Shown here in pieces: positions 38,801 through 49,700 of a stretch of DNA of 64,000 bases. Location: NCBI GenBank assembly GCA_009741485.1, contig CM019227.1, positions 13,688,669 to 13,752,668 on the forward strand, written 5' to 3'. Position 1 is the stretch's first letter, and each line of letters opens with the position of its first letter. This DNA is from Malurus cyaneus samueli (taxonomy: Eukaryota > Chordata > Aves > Passeriformes > Maluridae). The position numbers and the translations under genes were made by a program. The notes beneath the pieces are model-generated. The model did not search any database, was not told where the DNA came from, and was given only the letters and a program-made list of their open reading frames with translations.

Positions 38801-41800
38801 TTTTGAGAAGCCCTACAATAAATAGGAAATGAGCTCAGAAGATTGCTTAATCACAACTTCCTTGATGTTAAAGAAAAGAAAGGGGAGAAGCTAGAGGAAT
38901 GAAGACATTTCAGGCAATAACCCAAAAAAAGTTGAGGCCCAATACAAGCCTAGTCACTAAGGATTAGCACAAAAGCATTTGTGTCAAAGACCAGATTGAA
39001 ACTGATATCAGGAGAACCGAATCCAGAAGGTGACTGACATGTAATCTTGTCAACCAGCTGAAGGGGAAAAGTAGATTTCTAGCCCCTGCAGTGCTACTAC
39101 AGAGCACAGAACTTCCTCGTGACCCTGCACATTATGAAATATGGGAAACTTCATACTGTATTGTACAGATTCCCACGCTATAGAGAAGTGATGCCCATAA
39201 ACCACGTCTGCACAAAGAAGATGCTAGGAAACAACGCATGGACACAAAAAAGCCCTATTACTGATAAAAATGCCTCTGAGTTTACTCTGAGAGCTCACTG
39301 AACTGAAATGAGCTTCCTCTCACCCAAGATTGAGCCTTTACAGTTAAATGTAACGCCACAGAATCATCTATAGTTTTAGAAAATATTTTATGAGGGTGCT
39401 TATCACAGTGAGAACCAGCTTCTGCAGTTGTTCTCAAGAAATTAACTTCACATTGAGTATGCAATAGTGGCACACAGAATTCCCTAGCCAGCTTCCAACA
39501 GGAGACAGGAAATAGCCAAAACCCGACAACACTGGCTGGAAGCATGTTTGGTTTAAATGGCAACAGGGTAGCAAGTAATACCCGACTTAGGCTATCACCT
39601 CGATAGTAACAGTGTCTACCTGGTCTATCTTGAAAAACCACCACAGCACAGTAGAAGCAAAGACTGCATTTTCAGGAGTTCACTCTTCTAACTAACTCAT
39701 CAATTCTATCCACACTGAGAATACCCAGACAGTAAAAATTTCATTTAGAATGGACTTATAGATAGCTTAATTTTAACTTTTAGAATGGTCTAGGGTTTGT
39801 ACCTCAAGGTATCTGCTACCCTTTTGAATTTTAGAAGGCATAAAACCCAGAGGTGAACTGCCTCATCTCACCTCAAGAGCACTTTAAAGCACATTTGTCT
39901 GTTGCTTGCTAAGTCATAATCCAATACAGAATAAGCTACTGAATATTCATATCTGCAAACAGATACACCACCAACACTGCTGGTGATAGCAAGGAAGGCA
40001 ATTCAGTATGACAGTGGAAGACATGTAAATCTGAAAGTGAACTAGAATGAAATTCTGAACAGGACTCAATTATTTCAACCATGTGCAAGCGAAATACCCT
40101 TTCCAAGGTAGTCTAAGTAGAATGCTAAACTGCATTATCCTGTCTTGCCTAACAAAGGTACTAGGAGAGCTAGAGACATAAGCCTCAGACATCAAATTCC
40201 CTCCCTAAGCCCCAAAAAATTTGCTAATAGTCAAATCTTAATATTTAACTACTTGTTAGCATAGCATTACCATTTTCCAAGAATTCTGTTTACTTTAGCA
40301 TTGGTATGAATGTCAAGTCTCTTCACGCTTCAAAAACACTACCGAGACTTGACTTAACTGCTGAGTTCACAGCTGTGGAATATTACAGACCCAAACTTCA
40401 TTTTTATTCAATGCCTTTTCTTCATTCCAAATACTCAACTATACAACTCTTTAGCAGCCAACATAGGCTTTTATAGATGCAAAAACTCCCGTAAGGAATG
40501 GAGGGGATACCTTCAGCTGGAAGAGCGGGTACATGATACATTATGATATGCCAAACATGCTTTAAGAACCCCCACCCAACGTTAACCAAGTAGTATTGAA
40601 AAAGTAACTGTTACCATGCAGAGCTATGGCTTCACGGAAGGGTTGCAAATCAGTCTCTACAGATGAGCTAGTTTCTGTTGAAGTAGCTCGGTTAGGGGAT
40701 ACTACAGTCAGTCTTGGGGGAGCTCTAGAATTTCTTGGAGGAGGGACTTTTCCACAAAGGAAGCTGATCAAGTCTTCTCTTCGAATAGTTCTTCTGCGTT
40801 TTTTAACCCAGGCTAACACATCCTTATTCCGACGCTGATAGCCAATCTGAATTCCTAAATCAAAGCTTCGCTGGTGGGCATCCACACTTTCTGCAAGAAG
40901 ACAAAGAAAAGGTCTCTTAGTGTTACAGACACAGCAATGTATAGCATAGCACAGCACTGATGTGGCTTCCTGTCACCCATGGGAAAGAAGAAGTATCTAC
41001 ATCTTCTATAGCACCAAGGTGCTGCAGTAGCAAAGAGGAGTCCCATTAAACATAAAGAGAGTACTAGCCAAAATGTTCCATCCTCTTCACAAGTCAGACA
41101 GTCAACAGCAACTCCAGCACCACTTAAACAGCATTTACTATACTTCAGGTCAACACTACAGCACTGTTTATTTACATTTAAAACACACTTAGAGCTTGCC
41201 AGGCTGAGGAAGGTACTTAAATCAATGGACAACAAACCTAGACACACTCAAAGTACATCAATACAGCCAGGAAGCCCCAACATAAGATTGGAGTAACTGC
41301 TTTTCTTGATTCTGACAGGTGAAGAATTGAAAGTTCTTCTATTTTCAGATTAATTCCAATTGCAGAGGCAATTCATAGGCCATACTTTTCAAACTAGTTA
41401 GAACGCAAGTGCCCCCAATGTCTTTCAATTAGGCAACATACCATTTACAGAGGGGGGCTAAGAAACTTTCCTTCCCCATTTAGGATCCCACTGCAATTTT
41501 GATATACCAAAGCTTTAAACATCCTATTTGCAATAAATCCTACTACAAAACGCAATTTCACTCTCTGTTGATGTAACCAGTCACCTGTGCACATCAGTTA
41601 TAACTGTGCCTCCAAAAGACTTAAATGCCATGTATTAAGTTGCTTTCAAACTTCGGGAAGTGTATTTCTGGCTACCAGTTTGAGTAAGTTTCAACCACAG
41701 GAACAGGTGGGACAAATCCTGTTCACTACACAATTATGCTCTTCTTGTTTGTCATAGGTTTGCTATCAGAGCTTTGACAACAGCTATTTCAGTTTCATGG

Positions 41801-44800
41801 TTTCATGAAAACTACTGTTATGCTGTTCTTGTTCCTTAGAAGACATCAACATACTCACCCCTATTTTGTTTACTTGAATTCCACAGATTTTTTCCAATGT
41901 GGCAAAGCTGATTTAAGCAGAATTTTATATTCTTGTTTTATTAATGAAGTCCAAGGCAAAAGCCATTTGCCCAGAACATGAAGGTATTTCTTTAAAAACA
42001 GCTCTCCCAAGATACTGGTTTACAAACAGTGACGTACACATCTCACATAGCTTTCTCACACTCCCAAACCCAAAAGGAACCACTATTTAATGCGATTCTT
42101 GGACTTATGTTCTAAGGCACCACTGCACAGTCCGTAAAAAACACCACCGAAATCTATACTGCCAAGGAGCAGCACTTCAAACCTAACACAACAGACCAAA
42201 ACTACCTCAAACTGAGTTAAATCTTGGGGCTTTTGGAATACAAACTAAACAGGTACACAAAGTACACTTAACATGCTACTTTTATCCACTCTAAGAGTAT
42301 TTTGCCTACACTACTTTGTAATCTAAAGGCTACATCTACAAATGCTAGTTCCACTGAAAGCAACGGCAACAGGACAGATTATGCCTCTTCCCATTTTATA
42401 CTCCGCAGCAGCCCAGACCCCAATGCACTGGCAGTTAAAGCTGCCTAAACATTCTGGAGCCAACTTGGAAACTGAAAATATTCCTTTATTCACTTCCTGA
42501 AATACCAGGAGTGTCCTTCTAAAGCTTGGAGGCCGACTTTACGTCAATACCCTTCTTTCTTTGTGTATGCAAATGTTTCTTAAAGTACTAACTGTGAACT
42601 AGGTATGAGGTCAAACACTGACTGCTGATGTAGCCCAGAGAAGTTTCAAGCATCATTACCCTGGGAATGATTAGATTTTTATGGCAAGAGCCACAACTAC
42701 TTTGTTTACAAAGTTAAGCTGGCAAAACCCATGCAGTCAAGCTGCATATATTCTGAAATTTCTAATGGTTATTGTGACTTAGTAAATATTCAGGGTTTTT
42801 TAGTAAAAACAAAGCAAATTGTAGGTTCAGAAGTCTTATTCTAACATATAACTAAAACTTTCCACAGTGGTCTTAAGTTCTAAATCCTACATTACAAGCC
42901 TTGCTTTCACTTTTTTGATGCAATCTGAAAGATAAACCAGTGTCTTGAATGCAGCCTCTACCACCAGCACCAGAAATTCAGGACCATCAGTGTGGTGTGA
43001 TATTAAACTTCTAATCTATATTCAGAAGAAATGCTGACATTCAAGACATCACGGCATTCTCATTATGCACTATTCCTCGGGTTGTTCTTGTTAAAAAGAT
43101 GATGTCTCAAAAAATCCACGCATTTATCAGATCAGAAACTAGCTGACAAGGCAAGAGGCAGTTTCTGGTGTTCAGTTCACCACACCAAGTATTTCTCCAG
43201 TGTTTTGACAGAGCCCTCCAAAACAAACATTACTGAGAATGTGAAAAACAGGAGGTTTTTTTAAGAGCCATGTTCATCACTAGGGAAAGCAAGTTCACAG
43301 TAAGAGACTCCAAGTTGTCAGAGATGACAGCATTTAGCTGGTCTTATCACACTCTCAGCAACTTTCTACCCACTTGCAAGTTAACTGAAAACTGAAAGAT
43401 AGCCTTTCTGAGTAGCTCAGGTACTTTAACACTTTCAGATCTGTTTGAAGAAAACATTTGTTCCAGGTACTGGTTTTTAAGGCATTATATTGCACCTGAC
43501 TAAAGTCAGCCTACAACCTAAATTCTTGTTTCCCTGATCACCTACTCTTCAGTTAATCACAGCACTGCCAACAAAATCCAGGGTTCATTTTGCCTAGAGC
43601 ACAAGTAATCAAACATTTTAACCAGAAATAAACAGCCTAAGTCTTCATACTAAAGATGCTGTAAGGGAGAGCCATTCCATTTGTAAAGACAGGCTGTAAT
43701 TATACCAAACAATTTATTAACACTACCTGCTGCCACTGTAGCACCATTCTCAAATGACTAGTATCCCCAGCCATGTTCTAGTGACCGACTCCCTCAGGCC
43801 AGCACCTTCCTGCTCTGAGGTGCTGCCCCTTTACACCATCTGACACATAAACACAACACTGAAGTTCACTTTCTGCAGGAGCAAGTGTCTGGCAGTGAGG
43901 GTGCTGCACCTACATTTCCTCCTTGCTCTGCCCACAGCAGAGCTCTGTCCACAACAGAGCTCTGTCCTCCTTGTCTGCCAGCAACCTCATCACCCATCAC
44001 AAACATGTGAAGTTCAATTGTTTAAAGCAAATCAAAAATGGAAAAACTGGAGGCAAATGAAGGAACATACAGGCAGAACTACAGATAATGCTGTACAAAC
44101 CAAGAAAAATATACTCAAGGAAAAAAAAAATCAAACTAAAAGCCAGAAAAACGACCCTCTGGAACTTTTAAGTACTTTCCTTCCTTGGAATGGAAGGGAG
44201 TAACAATGGGAATTGCATTGTGCCAATTTCAGCTTTCAGTGATATGCATCATTTTAGTACAACCTTTCAAACAAACTAAAAACCACTGAATGATCCTTCT
44301 GTAGACAACAATTCCTGTGAACAACCTGAAGAACCGCAGAGCTCAGAAACACCAGTAAACCAGCACTAAAGCACAGCCACATGCAGAGCACACTCCTATC
44401 AAAGTTCTGGCCTTCTTACAGCCATGCTGGACACAGCCATAATGACATTCTAGTGCTTAAAATAAACTGGAAGGCTGACTTAAGAAGCCTTCTAGCCACA
44501 AGAAGATAAAACTTTCTGTCACATAACATTTATGTGGAATTTTGCAAACACTAAACACAACTTTGCTTCACCACAAAAGCAAAGGCATTATACTGACACC
44601 CCAACATCTGTGCACCATGGAATATACACAATGCAGGAAATTTCGGTACTGTTTAATAAGCTAGTGTACGATTACCTCGAACTCACAAGAAACAGACATA
44701 CATTAGACATCCTTTTTTAAGGGTCTCAAAGTAAAACAGCTTTAAAGTTTATTAGTCACTGACATGAGGCAACAGAAGATTCAGCTACCGTAAGCTAAAG

Positions 44801-45991
44801 TGGCCCAGGGAAAACTTGCAAGATTCAGGAAGCAGTCTCGGGTTAGATTTTATCAGGGTGAATAAGAGACATTAACAGGCCCTACTTATGAGTAAGCCGG
44901 GGCAGGAGGCAGAGTGGGGCCCGGCGGGGAGGACTGCCGGGGCAGCGCGGGGGGGCAGCCCCTTACCTTTGTAGAGGTTGGTGACCGCAGTGGCGGCGTT
45001 CTGGAAGGGGACCCAGAGGGAGAGCCCCGGCTGCTGGCACACCCGGTCTGCAGGGAGGGAAGGACACACGCTGTTTATTTTGGAGTCACACCGCTCGAAC
45101 GGCCATGTTAGGTTTCGCCATTTTGTTCCACCTTCCGGAGGCAGCTCCGGATCGGGGCCGAGCGGGGCGGCCGGCAGCGGCCCGGCCGGGCAGTGGGAGC
45201 GGTGCCCCCAGCGCGGCGGGGGAGGCCCCGGCCGCCCCGCCCGCCCCGCCGCAACAATGAGCCCGGCCCGCTTCGCCATTTTGTCGGAGCTTTTTCCGGG
45301 GCTGGGCGCGGGAGCGCCGGCAGGGCCGGGCTTCCCGCTTTCCCACCACCCTCCCAGCACTCGGGGCTCGCCCGCCGCCCGGACCCTCCCGGCGTGGCCC
45401 CCGCCGGAGCCTCGACACCCGCGCGCGCTCCGGCCCGAGCGCTCCGCGCCGGGGGACGGTGCGGCCCGGGCCGGGCCAGCGAAGGAGCCGCCCCAGAGGC
45501 CGAGCCGGCGCTGTCCGGCCGCGGCCGCGGCTCCCCCTCCCCTCGCCATTTTGTTTTCCCGGCCGTCTCTCAGGGGCCCGGGCCGGCAGCCGCTCCTCCC
45601 GCCGCTCACCTTTTGTACGCTGCGGGCACGTCCCCACCCCGCCGGCGGCTCTGCAGCTGCTGGCGCCCCACCCCCACTGCCGAGCCCCAAATGCACCGCG
45701 TTCGGGCTCCACCGGCCTCTCGGCCGCAGCCGCTCCAGCTGTGCCCTCCTCAGGCTCCTGGTTGTTCTTACCCTTGTAGAGCTGCGCCACGGCGGTGGCT
45801 GAGTTCTGAAAGAGGTGCCAGAGCTTCTGCTGCTTGTGCTCGGGCTGCGCCGCCGCCTCGTCCTGCAGCTCCGGCGCCAGCGCCTCCTCCTGCTCGGCCT
45901 CGGCCAGGCACTGCCGCTCCCACTTGCTGAACCAGTGCTCGGGCCCGTGCTCCTGGATCTCCGCCTCGCCCTCCTCCTTCTTGTCCTCCAT
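32578..45991 (-). CDS. HAPSTR1: HAPSTR1 (C16orf72/TAPR1 orthologue), 4 coding exons, 273 aa
   Basis: The spliced product (exons 45991-45772, 45047-44967, 40890-40615, 32822-32578) matches the vertebrate C16orf72 protein almost residue for residue as I recall it, at 273 residues against about 275 in human. It starts MEDKKEEGEAEIQEHG and ends THKRNRMI. Family knowledge: HAPSTR1 is a mainly nuclear partner of the HUWE1 ubiquitin ligase that tunes stress responses, and it is also reported as TAPR1 (telomere attrition and p53 response). It has no catalytic motif. Visible in the sequence: an acidic N-terminus; two related helical motifs at residues 57-73 and 84-100; a basic cluster, KKRRRTIRR, at 130-138 that could be a nuclear signal; a Ser/Thr-rich middle; and a basic C-terminal tail. 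All three introns are phase 1. The ATG has A at -3 and G at +4, and no upstream in-frame ATG is seen. The gene stands alone, with its 5' end in a CpG island. Confidence 0.97.
33939..33982. repeat. Perfect 14-bp inverted repeat with 16-base loop
   Basis: AATTCAGTGACTTA (33939-33952) is matched exactly by its reverse complement TAAGTCACTGAATT (33969-33982). The pair could form a 14-bp stem in the HAPSTR1 pre-mRNA. It could be a stripped-down remnant of a small inverted-repeat transposon or simply a local hairpin. The stem is too short for a typical microRNA precursor. Confidence 0.7.
37113..37422 (-). other. Possible cryptic or poison exon in HAPSTR1 intron 3
   Basis: On the gene strand a good acceptor (ATTAGTCTCTGCAG, preceded by a T-rich run) is followed 310 bp later by a good donor (GGAAAG|GTAATG). 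Between them one frame is open for about 93 codons with protein-like composition, ending at TGA 37142-37140. That frame is not the one HAPSTR1 would use. Joined to exon 3 (phase 1), the segment gives Val then a stop, so inclusion would truncate the message. No known protein was recognised in the open frame. Confidence 0.2.
40615..40890 (-). CDS. HAPSTR1: HAPSTR1 coding exon 3 (276 bp, phase 1-1)
   Basis: The acceptor is TTCTTGCAG and the donor is CATG|GTAAC. The exon encodes residues 101-192, from ESVDAHQRSFDLGIQIGYQ through the basic cluster KKRRRTIRREDLISF and the Pro/Ser/Thr-rich segment to REAIALH. The first base of the Gly codon at 193 closes the exon. The basic cluster is the best candidate nuclear-localisation signal. 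Codons are AT-rich, in contrast to exons 1 and 2. Confidence 0.96.
40891..44966 (-). other. HAPSTR1 intron 2 (about 4.1 kb)
   Basis: The intron runs from GTAAGG to TTGCAG on the gene strand and is AT-rich, with short A runs near 44125. I recognise no dispersed repeat or gene in it. Just upstream of exon 3, an out-of-frame open stretch (41247-40855) contains a Cys-rich run and a hydrophobic run. It is treated as chance. Confidence 0.9.
44967..45047 (-). CDS. HAPSTR1: HAPSTR1 coding exon 2 (81 bp, phase 1-1)
   Basis: The exon lies between the acceptor CCCTCCCTGCAG and the donor G|GTAAGG. It encodes residues 74-100, beginning DRVCQQPGLS and ending with LWVPFQNAATAVTNLYK. That motif repeats the one at the end of exon 1 (12 of 17 positions identical). 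The length is a multiple of three with equal phases, so skipping it would leave the frame intact and remove the second motif. Confidence 0.95.
45116..45126 (-). promoter_or_regulatory. YY1-type motif 1 in HAPSTR1 intron 1
   Basis: ACAAAATGGCG on the gene strand matches the YY1 consensus (AAnATGGCG). It is the copy nearest exon 2, about 70 bp before the exon 2 acceptor. Confidence 0.6.
45274..45284 (-). promoter_or_regulatory. YY1-type motif 2 in HAPSTR1 intron 1
   Basis: This is the same 11-base motif, ACAAAATGGCG on the gene strand, 158 bp from motif 1 and in the same orientation. Confidence 0.6.
45544..45554 (-). promoter_or_regulatory. YY1-type motif 3 in HAPSTR1 intron 1
   Basis: This is the third identical 11-base copy, ACAAAATGGCG on the gene strand, 270 bp from motif 2 and in the same orientation. 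It is about 220 bp past the exon 1 donor. Confidence 0.6.
45772..45991 (-). CDS. HAPSTR1: HAPSTR1 coding exon 1
   Basis: This exon encodes residues 1-73 and the first base of codon 74. The reading begins at the ATG at 45991-45989 and ends TAC AAG G before the donor GTAAGAAC. It contains the acidic N-terminus, the conserved EHWFSKWERQCLAEAE stretch and the motif LWHLFQNSATAVAQLYK at its very end. Splicing to exon 2 forms an Asp codon (G|AC), as in the human protein. The exon is GC-rich and lies inside the CpG island. Confidence 0.96.
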
Positions 45992-46073
45992 CCTCCGCCC
46001 GGCTCCGCGTCCCACCGCCGCGTAGACCCGGTCCCAACAGCCGGCCGCGCTCGCTCCGTGCGCCAGGCCGGCT

Positions 46074-46088
46074 CTACCTCACCCCCAT
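46074..46088 (-). other. Possible 4-codon upstream ORF in HAPSTR1 5' leader
   Basis: On the gene strand an ATG at 46088 reads ATG GGG GTG AGG TAG, 97 bp before the main ATG. It would be an upstream ORF if transcription begins above 46088, which cannot be decided from sequence. The same bases also resemble a splice donor (GGTGAG). Confidence 0.25.
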
Positions 46089-46212
46089 GCCGGGCCTGCC
46101 CGTCGCTCCGACGGCCCCAAACACTCCGAGCGCCGGCACCGCCCCGAGCGCACTGAGAGCCCGGCCGAGGCGCCTGGGAAGCGCTGCCGGCCCGCCCCGC
46201 CCGCAGCGTCTG

Positions 46213-46267
46213 ATTGGCCATCGCCGCCCGGCGCCGCCGTCCCTATGGGGTTCCCAGCTCTGATTGG
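46213..46267 (-). promoter_or_regulatory. Two inverted CCAAT boxes (NF-Y type), 50 bp apart
   Basis: ATTGG occurs at 46213-46217 (context CTGATTGGCC) and again at 46263-46267 (context CTGATTGGTT). Read on the gene's strand these are CCAATCAG boxes, 222 and 272 bp upstream of the ATG. Spacing by a whole number of helical turns is typical of NF-Y pairs in CpG-island promoters. The usual NF-Y distance suggests a HAPSTR1 start site near 46.1-46.15 kb, which is inference. Confidence 0.6.
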
Positions 46268-46595
46268 TTTGTTTGCCTGTCCGTCAAGCAGGAAGCCCCG
46301 TCTGGAGGCGGGGCTAACGCAGGTTTGGTTACGCCGTCACAGCCCCGTGCCGGGGGCGTCGGCGCGGAGCGCGTGCGCAGTGGCCTGCTCGCGCGGCCCG
46401 GCCCGCCCCTGGCGTGAGGCGGCTCCGCCCGCGCCCTCCCGACAGCGGCCCCGGGCCGCCCGAGCGGCGAGGCGCTCCCGCCTCGGGCGCCCCGCAGCCG
46501 CTGACCCGCGGCGGTAACCGGAGTGCAGCGGCCGCCGCGGTTCCGCTGAGGGGCAGAGTCCGTCCGGGAGGCGGTTCCCTTCCCGGCCCCGAGGG

Positions 46596-46607
46596 AAGAT
46601 GGCGGCC
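46596..46607 (+). promoter_or_regulatory. YY1/ATG motif AAGATGGCGGCC on the plus strand
   Basis: AAGATGGCGGCC is the classic strong YY1 element. In many promoters it sits just downstream of the start site and overlaps an initiation codon. Here it points away from HAPSTR1 at the outer edge of the CpG island. The ATG at 46599 opens only 25 codons, ending TGA at 46676. It is a candidate site for a divergent transcript, with no evidence of a coding gene. Confidence 0.45.
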
Positions 46608-46700
46608 GTGCAGGGCCGGGGGCCGAGCCCTATGGCACGGCCGGGCCTGGGTCCAGCGCCCGGCAGAGGCGGCTGAGGCGTTTGCAGCGGGGGCTCAGAC

Positions 46701-49700
46701 CCACGGCATCACCTTTCTGCCTGTTTTACACAGTATTTACCATTTCTTGATTCTGTGCTGTACCAGGCACAGTCCCAACAAGCAGACGGAAGTTACAGCT
46801 TTGCGCACGTTTAAAAACACTCGTTTAACTCGCTGTGAAAATGCACTTCCCAACTGCTCCAGCCACACTTCCAGTCAAAGCAAATGTCCCCCGAGCTGCT
46901 GTGGAGCGAGGGCTGACCACAGCTGCACCCACAGCTGAGTTGACATCCGCTGTCTCCAGGGTATGATGCCAGCGCTGCCCGCGGTCAGCCGGGTCCCGAT
47001 GGCCGCCACATCATTAACTCATTACACACACTCACTGGCAGGTCAGTGCCCGTCCCACCCCTGCAGAAACACTCACAGCCTTCACGGGCTGTTCCTCCTG
47101 TGACCGGCTGTTTTATCCCGTCCCTACTTGTTCTCTTTTGGAACTTGGATCTTCATACAAGTTCCTAAAACACTCAGGAATTCAAGCACAAATCATACAT
47201 AGTGGGGAAAGAGGTGGCATGAGGGTATAAATAGAACTCTTGGGTTGGGTTTTTTTTTATCTCTGAGGACAACGGAAAACTAAAGCTACAGCTACTCTAT
47301 CTCCTAAACCTAATCATGAAGGATTTCCTGCTGGTGGGTTATGCCATGGCACTCCATAAGAGTAGAAGGGATGGATTATCCATCCGTAACTCCATGCATG
47401 TCTCCTTAAACTGAAATTTGCATTGGCTTTTAATATATGTATCTCATACATACCACAGTAATGCACAAACACAGAGACATGGATATTCTTTTCCTTTCCA
47501 GGTAAAGCTCTGTCCAATCCTTGTTAAGGATTATGAACGTCAGCCAAATTGGTTTGGTAAATCATCCATTGATCAGAAATCTAGTAAGTACCTATTGTGG
47601 TGCAACACGGATTTTTCTCCTGTGCAACTTTTTTAAGGAATGCAAAGAACACAAGAGGAAATCTTCCCAATTGAATAGGATTTCTTATAAAGTACCTTCA
47701 ACTTGGAAATACTCATTCCTTATACTCTTGAGTTGTTTAGATACTGTAAAGCATCACATATGAATGTGTGATGGGATTGTGTCCTTATGTATTCCAGTAA
47801 ATCAAGTACTTAAATATTTCTCCCTCATCAGAAAATTAGCAGAAATTCCTGTCAGTTTGCACAGGTTTTGCAGATGCTCCCTGAGATCAGAAGTTAGTGC
47901 AGGGAGCTTGATGGGGAGGAGGACACATGGCTATTCTGGACTTTGTGTACCACACATCTGTTTTTCTGACTATTTCTAAAGAGTTGCATAATGTTGGCAA
48001 CTGTGAAATAAACAGTTCATTCCTGCAATACAATGTAGTGTTAGTCATGATTTATCAAGGAAGACTGTCCGAAAATTTGGCTATGGCTAATGCCCATTCA
48101 GTGCAAATCAAATAGGGAGCTGTAATGCATCTCTGGGCAATCCTGGGTAAAAGCTTAGCCCCTGAATTTCCTAGTTTAATTTAGACAAACCTGGCTACAC
48201 ACCATTCTCAGGAGTAGCTATGGCTGATAGAAACTGCTGAGATTCTGAGGGTTGTTTTCCTTTTTACACACATTACACCAGGTGGGGTGGATAATATTGG
48301 AGTGGTTTTGTGAATTATTTTTATAGTTTTATGAAGTGGCTACTGGTGATTTTGGGGATAATAATGGACAGAGGCTTAGCTGAGAACATAGGGATAGTGA
48401 ATTTTGAAATTAGAAAAACAATATTTTTTTGTAAAATAAAGAATTTTTACTTGGTCTGCAGACTTCTTTATGCAACCTGAAGATAAGAAGGGTGTTAGGA
48501 CCTCTGGAAAGGAGCCAAGCATTTTCTGGGACTTGAAGAATAATGTACCAAATGAGTCCTGCAGGTACGGAAGGAGAATTAAATGGAGAATGAAGACAAT
48601 ATTGATTGACTTTTTGAGGTAAATTGTGGAGGAGGCAGTGAAGGAGAGAAGAAAAAGGAACAAAAGCACCGTGCGCAAAACCCCTTAACACACCCAAACA
48701 CTCTTCTCCCCAACGCCTCCTGAGCGGCTTTGAGCAATGCTGATTCACTAAAGAAGCTTTCCTTACTAGAGATAAAGAACAAGTTTTGTGCTTTTGACCC
48801 CCCATCAGTGGCCTGGCACAAATTGTGCTGGTTTTGGTTGTTGGTAAGGGATTTGTCAGCTGCAGTCAGGTGCACAAAGATTGGGAGGTCACTGGTGTGC
48901 ACATGGCAAATGTGGAATCTGAGTAATCTTGGTGTTTTGCCTCTTAATTTCCCCCATGGGAGTGCTGTAGTGATGAGAGCAGTGTGGCATCCCAACTGAA
49001 CTATCAAGGGAGATAATTACTGGAGCATGATGAGAATATGCTAATTGTAGAAGGCTCTGAAGACTCGTTTTATTCCCTTATGCAGACTCTTACTGGGAGT
49101 TGAATTTAATGATAAATAAAGGAAAACATTTTTTTTTTAATATGAAATGGGGGAACAGAAAGGTTTATTGATAATACAATCTACCCAAAGTGCACACTAA
49201 CACTTTAAATTATCTGAATGTTTAGATGGCTGAATACAGACCTGGGAATGTTTTCACAGTGCTGCAGCCTAACTTGGATACTGGTGTAAGAATACTTTCA
49301 TGGTATTTTAAGAGGAGGAACTGAAGGGAGAAGGTATTCGTTTCACCAAAGGGAAAAACCAGGCCTGAGTGACAATATTTTAATTTCTCTTCACCATTTT
49401 GTCCCTTGGGATTAGACTCTCAGTATGCTGTTCTCCAAAAAAAGCAGGTCAGCAGGGAAGGAGATTACTCAGCTGCAAATTGTAATGTTTCTCAGACAAA
49501 ATTTTTTATCCCAAGTAAGTCTGACATAGTGTGACTGAGCAAGCCAGCAGCAGATATTTATGAGAAGTCTGGCTCACAGACAGCAGCCGTGCACTGACTG
49601 TTGTATATCACATCATTAAGACAGTTTAACCTGCTCCTGATGTGCTCAGAAGGGCTTTTATGTCTTTGGCTGTTACTGCTGTTCCCTACTGAAAAACGTG

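Larger units (their letters stand above)
32823..40614 (-). other. HAPSTR1 intron 3 (about 7.8 kb)
   Basis: The intron runs from GTAACA to CCCCAG on the gene strand and is AT-rich throughout. It contains a perfect inverted repeat near 33.95 kb and a possible cryptic exon near 37.1-37.4 kb, listed separately. A 13-bp direct duplication lies near 36246-36272. I recognise no transposon. Confidence 0.9.
45048..45771 (-). other. HAPSTR1 intron 1 (724 bp, GC-rich)
   Basis: The intron runs GTAAGAAC...CCCTGCAG on the gene strand and lies wholly inside the CpG island. It holds the three YY1-type motifs. Stop codons are rare because of base composition, so it reads open in more than one frame. Reading through from exon 1 does not rejoin the exon 2 frame, so retention would truncate the protein's C-terminus. 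Confidence 0.9.
44900..46700. promoter_or_regulatory. HAPSTR1: CpG island covering HAPSTR1 promoter, exon 1, intron 1 and exon 2
   Basis: From about 44.9 to 46.7 kb the base composition switches abruptly from AT-rich to very GC-rich with dense CpG. This is the only strong CpG island in the window. It begins just beyond the exon 2 donor and extends about 700 bp upstream of the ATG. There is no TATA box near the expected start site, which fits a broad, housekeeping-type promoter. Long open frames on both strands here are side effects of the lack of stop codons in GC-rich DNA. Confidence 0.9.

Noticed and set aside
39282..39644. 120-codon minus-strand open frame in HAPSTR1 intron 3
   Set aside because: No domain and no flanking splice sites of note; expected by chance among many frames.
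44872..46221. 449-codon minus-strand open frame and overlapping plus-strand frames in the CpG island
   Set aside because: GC-rich DNA is poor in stop codons. Only the parts between the splice sites of exons 1 and 2 match HAPSTR1.
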